A DNA stretch of 6,877 nt, taken from NCBI GenBank assembly GCA_002690445.1, contig NZER01000421.1:1-6877 (forward strand), in the 5' to 3' direction. The translations under genes and the position numbers were made by a program. This DNA is from Candidatus Pacearchaeota archaeon. GTDB taxonomy: Archaea > Nanoarchaeota > Nanoarchaeia > Pacearchaeales > GW2011-AR1. How positions within the stretch are numbered: position 1 is the first letter of the stretch; every line of letters starts with the position of its first letter. A model generated the notes under the pieces. The model made no database searches. It had not been told where the DNA came from and worked only from the letters and a program-made list of their open reading frames with translations. Shown in pieces: positions 1 through 4,574 of the stretch.

Positions 1-3
1 CAC

Positions 4-33
4 AAAAAAAACCCTCCACAATGAAGTAAAGGG
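4..33 (-). terminator. Weak intrinsic terminator after the lipoprotein gene
   Basis: On the minus strand the bases from 33 down to 28 (CCCTTT) can pair with 17 down to 12 (GGAGGG) through four Watson-Crick and two G-U pairs, around a 10-base loop. A run of eight T (11 down to 4) follows at once. The hairpin is weak but the T tract is good, and it lies about 30 bases past the stop of the minus-strand lipoprotein gene. Confidence 0.4.
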
Positions 34-61
34 ATGACAATAAAACTATTTTAATTAAGTT

Positions 62-253
62 CTACTTCTTCTTTTTCTCTGTGACAGTGCCGATTTCGCC
101 CTTAACCAATGGTAAGGTTAGACTTGCGCCCGATGTATCAGCAGAAGCACCGACAACTGCGTCCTTGTTGGCCGAAGGGCCGAGCGTTACTGTACTAGAA
201 CAACCTGACGCTACAAAAAGCGTCCCGATAATGACTGCAATATATTTTTTCAT
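62..253 (-). CDS. Small secreted lipoprotein
   Basis: This encodes a 63-residue protein that I do not recognise beyond its lipoprotein character. It starts MKKYIAVIIGTLFVASGC: two lysines, a hydrophobic stretch of about 14 residues, then a lipobox-like V-A-S-G-C with the modified cysteine near residue 18. After cleavage about 45 residues would remain, rich in Ser, Thr, Ala, Gly and Val and ending in four lysines. No transmembrane segment remains, so a membrane-anchored lipoprotein is likely. A TTG further upstream (272-274) could add seven residues, but the ATG at 251-253 puts the basic residues directly before the hydrophobic core, as signal peptides do. Phage lipoproteins of this size can be outer spanin subunits or superinfection-exclusion proteins. 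No inner-spanin partner is visible, so I do not choose between these. The gene stands alone, divergent from the glycosyltransferase-like gene. Confidence 0.72.
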   Translation of the reverse strand: MKKYIAVIIGTLFVASGCSSTVTLGPSANKDAVVGASADTSGASLTLPLVKGEIGTVTEKKKK

Positions 254-289
254 TTTATATAATAAATCCCCCAAATAAGGGATAGCTTT

Positions 290-318
290 ATATTAACATT
301 GACCCATTAAAATGTAAA
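290..318 (-). promoter_or_regulatory. Possible promoter of the lipoprotein gene
   Basis: Reading the minus strand, TTTACA (318 down to 313) is followed after 17 bases by TAATAT (295 down to 290). These match the sigma70 consensus at five and four of six positions. Transcription would begin near 283, giving a leader of about 30 bases before the ATG at 253. The leader carries a G-rich stretch (272 to 268 on the plus strand) about 14 bases before the start, too far for a normal ribosome binding site. Confidence 0.27.
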
Positions 319-328
319 GGACTTTTTA

Positions 329-334
329 TATAAT
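329..334 (+). promoter_or_regulatory. Possible -10 box next to the glycosyltransferase-like start
   Basis: TATAAT lies at 329-334, only five bases before the ATG at 340. The nearest TTGAC-type box, TTGACC at 299-304, is 24 bases upstream, which is too far for a standard sigma70 promoter. No good -35 box sits at 16-18 bases. If the -10 box is used, the message would start almost on the ATG. The nearest Shine-Dalgarno-like bases (AAAGGA, 316-321) are 18 bases from the start and unlikely to serve it. Confidence 0.3.
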
Positions 335-339
335 ATAAT

Positions 340-1116
340 ATGACCACAGAAACGGTAACTTACAACACTATATGCTGGGAGAAAGATTGGAAAGAGCTAT
401 TACTTGATGGGGTTCTTGAGCGAAATATACAGCTTAACGACCACCCGTTTACAAATAAGACATTATGGATTAATAATGTTAATGACCATCACCAAGTCGA
501 AGATGCTGCAATGAAATTAGTGGAGGAGGGAGTTCTCACTCACGTTTACAACATAAAAGACCACGTTGAAGACTCAATGGAGCATTTTAAGCTGACTAGA
601 GAGGCTGACTCACTGGGGAGCGCATACAACTATTCCGTTGGCTCTTTGTGCGGAATTTACGCTTGCACAACAGATTGGTTTTTGAACTACACGGGGGATG
701 CAATACTTACCGAAAGAGCAAAAGATTGGATACCAAATATAATAAGCTACATGGCTAAAGACAGTAACTACAAGGTGGGCAACTTACTGTGGTCGCAATG
801 GGACAAACGCAAAAATAGAGCGCGATTAGGGCAAGTAGACCTAGACCGAACATCAGAATATCAAGACGACGATTGGGCCGTTGGTTACGGATTTAGTGAC
901 CAGTGCTTTTTGGCAGAGACGAAAACACTTATGGAATTAGACTATAATACACGACACCATCTGGCAGACCTTCGATTTGGTAGGCATCGTACAGCTAGGG
1001 GGCGCAAGGGAAGTGAAGCTGGGTTTGAAAAAAGGGTGGAAGCGTGGAAATTAAATAATGGATATAAGAGGGTTACATATAAAAGCGGGTACTATGTGCA
1101 TGACCCGCCCTTTTAA
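340..1116 (+). CDS. Glycosyltransferase-like protein (probable GT-A fold)
   Basis: The product has 258 residues. Its pattern resembles a group of GT-A-type glycosyltransferases often seen beside methyltransferases. The N-terminus has W-E-K-D-W (13-17). A strand with N-N (45-46) follows and leads into a helical stretch. Then comes Y-A-C-T-T-D-W-F-L-N-Y-T-G-D-A (107-121), where D112 and the G-D-A at 119-121 sit where metal and nucleotide-sugar ligands are expected. G-F-S-D-Q-C-F-L (184-191) and F-E-K-R-V-E-A-W in the C-terminal third resemble acceptor-side motifs of such enzymes. This is judged by eye from memory and not by a search. There is no signal peptide or membrane segment, so the enzyme would be cytoplasmic. 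The nearby methyltransferase gene supports joint modification of a glycan, lipid or surface polymer; the substrate is unknown. Its stop overlaps the stop of the convergent gene. Confidence 0.52.
   Translation: MTTETVTYNTICWEKDWKELLLDGVLERNIQLNDHPFTNKTLWINNVNDHHQVEDAAMKLVEEGVLTHVYNIKDHVEDSMEHFKLTREADSLGSAYNYSVGSLCGIYACTTDWFLNYTGDAILTERAKDWIPNIISYMAKDSNYKVGNLLWSQWDKRKNRARLGQVDLDRTSEYQDDDWAVGYGFSDQCFLAETKTLMELDYNTRHHLADLRFGRHRTARGRKGSEAGFEKRVEAWKLNNGYKRVTYKSGYYVHDPPF
1081..1114. terminator. Bidirectional intrinsic terminator between convergent genes
   Basis: GCGGGT (1085-1090) and ACCCGC (1103-1108) form a perfect 6-bp GC-rich stem around a 12-base loop. On the plus strand the stem is followed by CC and then TTTT. 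On the minus strand it is followed directly by TTTTATAT, so the minus-strand version is the stronger. The hairpin lies inside the last codons of the glycosyltransferase-like gene and just past the stop of the convergent minus-strand gene, where it can end both transcripts. Confidence 0.6.
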
Positions 1117-1439
1117 TCTCCAAAAAAGCCGCTCAACATTTCTGGTTGAACGTCTTCTTCAACTGGGCCTAAATATTTCGCCAGTTTCGGCTTAAAGTTT
1201 GGGCTTTCAGCTAGGCTCGCTGCTCTTTTTGCGAGGTCTGATGCGTGACGACCAGTTGGTTCACTTATTACAGTTTCTTGAATCCATTTGGGCGCGTCAT
1301 AAAAACTTTTATTCCATGCACACTCATATTTTTGAGCCATTGTTATTGGCGTTTTTTTTGCTTTTTTTGGAGGAGAAGCTTTCTTCTTGGCGTTTTTTTC
1401 TGGTTTCCAGTTTCCGCTTTTTGGATTTTCTTCTTTCAT
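1113..1439 (-). CDS. Small lysine-rich protein of unknown function
   Basis: I do not recognise this 108-residue protein. The first 35 or so residues are of low complexity and strongly basic, with repeated Lys-Lys, Pro and Ala (for example K-K-K-A-S-P-P-K-K-A-K-K). This suggests a disordered tail that could bind nucleic acid or another acidic partner. The remainder contains aromatic residues (Y-E-C-A-W-N-K-S-F-Y-D-A-P-K-W) and ends acidic, with E-E-D-V-Q-P-E-M-L-S-G-F-F-G-D. There is no signal peptide or membrane segment. Long A tracts encode the lysines (1351-1374 region). The stop shares TTAA with the stop of the convergent glycosyltransferase-like gene. The ATG at 1437-1439 has no convincing Shine-Dalgarno sequence. 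The lysine-rich half is unlike a random shadow frame, and the gene has its own promoter candidate and terminator, so I take it as real. Confidence 0.62.
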   Translation of the reverse strand: MKEENPKSGNWKPEKNAKKKASPPKKAKKTPITMAQKYECAWNKSFYDAPKWIQETVISEPTGRHASDLAKRAASLAESPNFKPKLAKYLGPVEEDVQPEMLSGFFGD

Positions 1440-1458
1440 AATTAAATAAACTATACTT

Positions 1459-1487
1459 ATTTTATATTACGTCCCTAAATAATTCAA
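1459..1487 (-). promoter_or_regulatory. Possible promoter of the basic-protein gene
   Basis: On the minus strand TTGAAT (1487 down to 1482) is followed after exactly 17 bases by TAAAAT (1464 down to 1459). The -35 box matches at four of six positions and the -10 box at five. The same -10 hexamer occurs in the promoter at 2071-2099. Transcription would start near 1452, about 13 bases before the ATG. Confidence 0.38.
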
Positions 1488-1503
1488 TTTTATATCATAA
1501 AAT
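1487..1503. repeat. Short AT-only palindrome in a divergent intergenic region
   Basis: ATTTTAT (1487-1493) and ATAAAAT (1497-1503) are perfect inverted repeats around a 3-base centre. The element sits in the 87-base gap between the divergent basic-protein and methyltransferase genes and touches the -35 box proposed for the minus-strand gene. It could be an operator, but a palindrome made only of A and T can arise by chance in such AT-rich DNA. Confidence 0.35.
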
Positions 1504-1526
1504 ACACTGTTTTTATTGATTATTGT

Positions 1527-2063
1527 ATGTGTACAAACTTAAATAAGATGAAACAGGATTGGGAGAAAGCAAGAGAGGGCTTAAAATATTACAAAAAGTC
1601 TTTAGAAATTATCGAGAATATTAAAAATAAATATAATTGTAAATCAATAGTCGATATAGGCGGATGGGCGGGCAATTTTGTTGGGAAAACCTCCTTAAAT
1701 AAAAAAACGTGCCTAGATTGGTGGCGGCGTACGGATACAAAAACGCCAGAAGATGTTAAGTTAATAATAGAAGATTTTTTGACTTGGGAGATTGAGAGAC
1801 ACGACATAGCGTGCTGTATGCAAGTCTTGGAGCATATGCCTGACGAGTATGTCGAAGAATTTGCTAAAAAATTATTCCACGTTGCCCCTCATGTTATTAT
1901 CTCCGTACCCTACAAATGGAGGGCGGGAATGTGCAAATACCATAAACAAGACCCCGTTGATAAATATAAATTAAAAAAATGGGTAGGCAGAGAACCTAAC
2001 TTCTGCTATATTGTTAAAGACGGTATGGCTGAGAGGCTCGTATGTTATTACGGTATCTCTTAA
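1527..2063 (+). CDS. Class I SAM-dependent methyltransferase
   Basis: This 178-residue protein has the core marks of a Rossmann-like methyltransferase. Motif I is I-V-D-I-G-G-W-A-G (41-49), the glycine-rich loop that holds S-adenosylmethionine. The later segment H-D-I-A-C-C-M-Q-V-L-E-H-M-P-D (92-106) is the D-to-L-E-H element typical of Methyltransf_11/23-type enzymes, and I-I-S-V-P-Y-K-W follows near 130. There is no DPPY or NPPY motif, so adenine or cytosine-N4 DNA methylation is unlikely. A small molecule, sugar, lipid or protein acceptor is more probable. At 178 residues it is short for the class, essentially a bare catalytic core. An alternative ATG lies at 1548 (residue 8). Neither start has a Shine-Dalgarno sequence, and I keep the longer form. 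With the glycosyltransferase-like gene 400 bases upstream it may act on the same glycan (inference). Confidence 0.75.
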   Translation: MCTNLNKMKQDWEKAREGLKYYKKSLEIIENIKNKYNCKSIVDIGGWAGNFVGKTSLNKKTCLDWWRRTDTKTPEDVKLIIEDFLTWEIERHDIACCMQVLEHMPDEYVEEFAKKLFHVAPHVIISVPYKWRAGMCKYHKQDPVDKYKLKKWVGREPNFCYIVKDGMAERLVCYYGIS

Positions 2064-2070
2064 ATAAGTA

Positions 2071-2099
2071 TTGACATAAAGTTGGAACAGTGTTAAAAT
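2071..2099 (+). promoter_or_regulatory. Strong sigma70-type promoter for a predicted leaderless mRNA
   Basis: TTGACA (2071-2076, a perfect -35 box) is separated by 17 bases from TAAAAT (2094-2099, five of six). Only seven bases (CCAAATA) lie between the -10 box and the ATG at 2107, so transcription should start on or within a base or two of the start codon. No ribosome binding site fits in that space. The promoter marks the start of the long plus-strand gene run. Confidence 0.65.
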
Positions 2100-2106
2100 C
2101 CAAATA

Positions 2107-2754
2107 ATGAAAAAAGGTAGCATTAAGGGTATGGACGGCAGCGAGCTAGAGGCTTACTTTCTCACCAAGCCCGAACCACTCGACCTAAATAATCTAAATG
2201 AGTTAGATGTTAATGAGAACAGTGCTGGTTGTGGCACACATGAAGAAGCGATGAAGAAGAAGTGTTGCGGAGGAGGCTGTCACAGCGACAAGGAAGCTGG
2301 CAAAGTATTTGAATTTCCGACGACCTTGAGTTGGGACGCGCCAAAGGAAGTGATACAGGACTTCGTTGCAAAAGTTAAGGACGCAAATAAAGAGGAATCA
2401 AAAGAACTCCCATACGACTCGCCCCTATCTAACGCCTTTGATTACGGTTACAATGTCGATATAGACCCCATAAGTAAGTTATTCAAAATGACTTCGAAAT
2501 TTTCTTCCCAAAATAAAGTAAAGATAGACGATACCATTGAGAGTGATCTTCTTGAAACTGGAGACTTGAAGCTCGGCAGACTCTATCGCGTTGCGGGTAT
2601 GAACTTGGTTGCAAGATTTGTGGCTCAAATAATGATTCCAGAGCAAAAAACCTTGCTCCAAATAAAGCATCATGGTATTGTTCTCTATGTAGAAGAAAGA
2701 CAACTGAAGAAGGCAACAGCAAGAGAAGTTGAAGAATACGTTTACCAATTTTAA
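2107..2754 (+). CDS. Protein of unknown function with a Cys/His cluster
   Basis: I do not recognise this 215-residue protein. Residues 42-59 hold a dense Cys/His group: C42-x2-H45-x7-C53-C54-x3-C58-H59, with the core K-K-K-C-C-G-G-G-C-H. Four cysteines and two histidines in 18 residues, with glycines between, suggest a bound metal such as zinc, though the spacing matches no standard zinc finger I know. The segment before it (22-38) is acidic and Asn/Leu-rich. The C-terminal half (from about 115) looks like an ordinary folded domain and has no Cys. There is no signal peptide or membrane segment. It is the first gene after the strong promoter, which predicts a leaderless message, and is followed after 17 bases by the next gene. 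It might be a regulator or a virion assembly protein; the sequence does not decide. Confidence 0.8.
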   Translation: MKKGSIKGMDGSELEAYFLTKPEPLDLNNLNELDVNENSAGCGTHEEAMKKKCCGGGCHSDKEAGKVFEFPTTLSWDAPKEVIQDFVAKVKDANKEESKELPYDSPLSNAFDYGYNVDIDPISKLFKMTSKFSSQNKVKIDDTIESDLLETGDLKLGRLYRVAGMNLVARFVAQIMIPEQKTLLQIKHHGIVLYVEERQLKKATAREVEEYVYQF

Positions 2755-2761
2755 TTAAAAT
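2751..2761 (+). repeat. TTAATTAAAAT junction element, copy 1
   Basis: TTAATTAAAAT overlaps the stop codon of the Cys/His-cluster gene (2752-2754) and precedes the ATG at 2772. The 8-base palindrome TTAATTAA recurs at the other junctions (3385, 5436) and beside the lipoprotein stop (51-58). No Shine-Dalgarno sequence is present here. Confidence 0.45.
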
Positions 2762-2771
2762 AAATAAAATT

Positions 2772-3035
2772 ATGACAGAAGAAAAAAAAGAACTAACCCG
2801 CCAAGAAGAAAACTGGATGCTAATGACGACGCTCCAGATTCCTTGGAGAGACTGCAACGCCATTGAAGACCGCTCCGATAGGGACTTCCTGCTCGAAAAA
2901 GTCAAGGAGGTGCAGAAATTTATGGTGGAGCAGCAGAAGATGGAAGAAAAATATAAGGAGATGGCAGCGGCGGGAGGACATCAACCTCCAGAAAGCAACA
3001 TTATTACCCCTCAAGATATTTTGCAGGGTAGATAG
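2772..3035 (+). CDS. Small helical protein of unknown function
   Basis: This encodes 87 residues that I cannot assign. The sequence reads as mostly helix. It starts with a charged M-T-E-E-K-K-E-L-T-R, then has W-M-L-M-T-T-L-Q-I-P-W (15-25) and I-E-D-R-S-D-R-D-F-L-L-E-K (31-43). This leads into a charged Gln/Glu/Lys/Met-rich helix (about 44-66) that could form a coiled coil. An A-A-A-G-G-H-Q-P-P break then leads to a short tail. Small proteins of this look are often assembly helpers or structural adaptors in phages, but that is only a suggestion. The start is preceded by an A/T-only leader with the TTAATTAA element rather than a ribosome binding site. The next gene follows after five bases, so the two are surely cotranscribed. 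Confidence 0.8.
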   Translation: MTEEKKELTRQEENWMLMTTLQIPWRDCNAIEDRSDRDFLLEKVKEVQKFMVEQQKMEEKYKEMAAAGGHQPPESNIITPQDILQGR

Positions 3036-3040
3036 TTAAC

Positions 3041-3379
3041 ATGAAAACCATCATCGTAGAAGGCTCTGGATGGAGAGTCTCTGTCGATATAGACGAAGAA
3101 GTCTTTCCCAAGTATATTGACATGACCTTTGAGGCAATGACTCAAGGGGTTGAACAATTCTTCCTAAATAAGTATGAAGAAATAGACAATGGTAACGAAG
3201 ATGTGGCAGGGCTGGGCCTTGCGCTGAAGGCATACGAAAAAGGACATGAAAATGACATAGAGAAAGAAGTAATCGCGTTGACCGAATTAGTCTTGCGTAA
3301 CGCATCTTTTCACAGCGCGGCAGACTTGGCGAGAGAAGTGGCGATATCCCAAATTAAAAAAGAGCAGGATGAGTCGTAA
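3041..3379 (+). CDS. Small acidic protein of unknown function
   Basis: This is a 112-residue acidic protein without a family I can name. It opens with a predicted beta hairpin, M-K-T-I-I-V-E-G-S-G-W-R-V-S-V-D-I-D-E-E (1-20). A helical body follows, with F-E-A-M-T-Q-G-V-E-Q-F-F (30-41), A-L-K-A-Y-E-K-G-H-E-N-D-I-E-K-E (61-76) and a C-terminal helix ending in K-K-E-Q-D-E-S. There is no Cys, signal peptide or membrane segment. The hairpin-then-helix order resembles small phage proteins of unknown role that are encoded near DNA-metabolism genes. The start lies five bases after the previous stop, with only a weak AGGG about 11 bases upstream. Translation probably depends on ribosomes arriving from the gene before. 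Confidence 0.8.
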   Translation: MKTIIVEGSGWRVSVDIDEEVFPKYIDMTFEAMTQGVEQFFLNKYEEIDNGNEDVAGLGLALKAYEKGHENDIEKEVIALTELVLRNASFHSAADLAREVAISQIKKEQDES

Positions 3380-3395
3380 TTAAATTAATTAAAAT
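3379..3395 (+). repeat. TTAATTAA junction element, copy 2 (17-bp repeat)
   Basis: ATTAAATTAATTAAAAT begins at the last base of the previous stop codon and runs into the ATG at 3394. The same 17 bases occur exactly at 5430-5446, again filling the gap between a stop and a start codon. Both copies take the place of a Shine-Dalgarno sequence. Confidence 0.6.
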
Positions 3396-3768
3396 GAATA
3401 GCGAGACTGAACCAAGAATAGACGTTCGTGTAGAAAGCGTACATACTCCAGACAAAGTTAAGGATGGCGGTAGCACCTACAAGGTGAAAGTAATTAACGA
3501 GGCATACCATGTATGGGAAAGGTTCTTCCACAATGACAAGTTGGTTGACCCTCCCACTATGGAAGTGATAAGGAAAGATTTCTTTCTTAATAGGCAAGCC
3601 TACACGCACATTGGTACAGTTGGAGAAATGAACATGAACTCGGTAAGACAAAATGCGATAACTCAACCTCCAGCTATGCCCCCACAAGCCGCCGCGCAAG
3701 ACGACACACTGAAGGACGCACAATTTATACGTCCCGTAGGCGAACACGGGAACCCAAACCCCACTTAA
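3394..3768 (+). CDS. Unknown protein with a disordered C-terminal tail
   Basis: I do not recognise this 124-residue protein. Residues 1 to about 80 look folded, with alternating strands (I-D-V-R-V-E-S-V, Y-K-V-K-V-I-N-E-A) and an aromatic stretch around Y-H-V-W-E-R-F-F-H-N-D (38-48). From about residue 85 the chain is rich in Gln, Pro, Ala and Asp (for example I-T-Q-P-P-A-M-P-P-Q-A-A-A-Q-D-D) and ends in N-P-N-P-T, which suggests a flexible tail or linker. The initiating ATG is fused to the end of the 17-bp AT repeat and has no ribosome binding site. A 6-bp hairpin (3732-3751) sits near the 3' end but has no T tract. A 56-base gap holding a promoter separates the gene from the glycosylase. 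Confidence 0.78.
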   Translation: MNSETEPRIDVRVESVHTPDKVKDGGSTYKVKVINEAYHVWERFFHNDKLVDPPTMEVIRKDFFLNRQAYTHIGTVGEMNMNSVRQNAITQPPAMPPQAAAQDDTLKDAQFIRPVGEHGNPNPT

Positions 3769-3789
3769 AAATTAAATGACATAAAGTGC

Positions 3790-3818
3790 TTGACTTATAT
3801 TGGGGCATACCTCATAAT
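3790..3818 (+). promoter_or_regulatory. Internal sigma70-type promoter for the glycosylase gene
   Basis: TTGACT (3790-3795, five of six) is followed after 17 bases by CATAAT (3813-3818, five of six). Six bases then lead to the ATG at 3825, so the transcript should start on or next to that codon. A longer GTG-initiated reading would run through the promoter, and this geometry argues for the start at 3825. Confidence 0.58.
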
Positions 3819-3824
3819 AGGAAT

Positions 3825-4571
3825 ATGCAAGCGCAACTAGACTTTATCGGAACCCCCCAAGTCAAAAGGGGAGAACAACAATTTGATTTGTGGGACGCAA
3901 ATGGTAAACCCACAAAGGTTAGAAGCGACATTGATTTCGCCAAGGTTGATGCCTTATTCAACTCATTCGATTCAGAAGAAGTTGAACACTATAAAAGTTA
4001 CTGGGAAAGCATAAAACCCAAAAACGATACAGAGGTGTTTCAGCGTTGGCTCTTTGCATTTATGTCCGTCCATACCAGTTGGGAATCCAACGTAAGGGGC
4101 TACGAAGCCGTTAAGGATTGGACTAAATGGGTAAACCGCGATGATGAGCTTGAACGACTACTCGTTGAGAGTCGAGTGGGCTTGCATAAAAATCGTACAA
4201 GATTTGTCTCGCAGTTTGCCCACAAATTTTGGAGTGACCCAGATTGGTACAAGTACCAAGAAGGTAATTGGCAGACATTCCGCGACAGACTCGTAAAAAA
4301 CATACTTGGCCTTGGGATTGCCAAGGTGTCGTTCGCCCTAGAGATGATTTATCCTAATCAAACGGAAGTCACCTGTATGGATACTCACCTGTTTCAAGCG
4401 TATGGCTTGAGTCAGACCAAGGACTCTCGCCGCTATGTAGAAATTGAAAACTACTGGCTAGGTATGTGCGCTATGTGGAATGTGCCGTCCACGATTGCCC
4501 GTGCAATCTATTGGGATAGAAAGCAGGGTAAGACTGATAGCAGATATTGGAGCTATGTATTGGAGGATTAA
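3825..4571 (+). CDS. HhH-GPD superfamily DNA glycosylase-like protein
   Basis: The 248-residue product resembles the endonuclease III/MutY/AlkA superfamily, which removes damaged or modified bases from DNA. I-L-G-L-G-I-A-K-V-S-F-A-L-E (160-173) is the helix-hairpin-helix that grips DNA. After a short gap C-M-D-T-H-L (184-189) carries D186, matching the catalytic Asp of the V-D-T-H motif. Upstream, H-T-S-W-E-S-N-V (83-90) and V-G-L-H-K-N-R-T (118-125) fit the first helices of the fold. In bifunctional enzymes such as Nth the hairpin reads G-V-G-R-K-T-A with a catalytic Lys. Here that position is A166, with K167 one place later, so a monofunctional glycosylase is likelier. The four C-terminal Cys of an iron-sulfur cluster are absent. 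A GTG at 3786 would add 13 residues; I choose the ATG at 3825 because a promoter ends just before it. The ligase downstream suggests DNA repair. The substrate is unknown. Confidence 0.72.
   Translation: MQAQLDFIGTPQVKRGEQQFDLWDANGKPTKVRSDIDFAKVDALFNSFDSEEVEHYKSYWESIKPKNDTEVFQRWLFAFMSVHTSWESNVRGYEAVKDWTKWVNRDDELERLLVESRVGLHKNRTRFVSQFAHKFWSDPDWYKYQEGNWQTFRDRLVKNILGLGIAKVSFALEMIYPNQTEVTCMDTHLFQAYGLSQTKDSRRYVEIENYWLGMCAMWNVPSTIARAIYWDRKQGKTDSRYWSYVLED
4562..4566 (+). promoter_or_regulatory. Strong ribosome binding site for the minigene
   Basis: GGAGG lies inside the last codons of the glycosylase gene, eight bases before the ATG at 4575. It contrasts with the absence of such sites in front of most other genes here, and is the main reason to believe that the 24-codon reading frame is translated. 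Confidence 0.6.
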
Positions 4572-4574
4572 ATT

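Noticed and set aside
299..334. TTGACC paired with TATAAT as a standard promoter for the glycosyltransferase-like gene
   Set aside because: The spacer is 24 bases, too long for sigma70. Only the -10 box is kept, at low confidence.
1199..1445. Plus-strand hydrophobic reading frames rich in Phe and Leu
   Set aside because: They are the reverse of the lysine-rich minus-strand gene; poly-A lysine codons read backwards give Phe-rich frames. No start signals support them.
2479..2905. Minus-strand reading frames across the 2107-3035 genes
   Set aside because: They lie opposite well-supported plus-strand genes, have Phe/Ser/Leu-rich compositions typical of antisense frames, and lack start signals.
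3732..3751. 6-bp perfect hairpin TCCCGT/ACGGGA near the end of the 3394-3768 gene
   Set aside because: No T tract follows on either strand, so it is not a convincing terminator, and a 6-bp stem with an 8-base loop can occur by chance.
4306..4326. CTTGGC/GCCAAG inverted repeat
   Set aside because: It lies within the codons of the helix-hairpin-helix (Leu-Gly and Ala-Lys codons), is in mid-gene and has no T tract.
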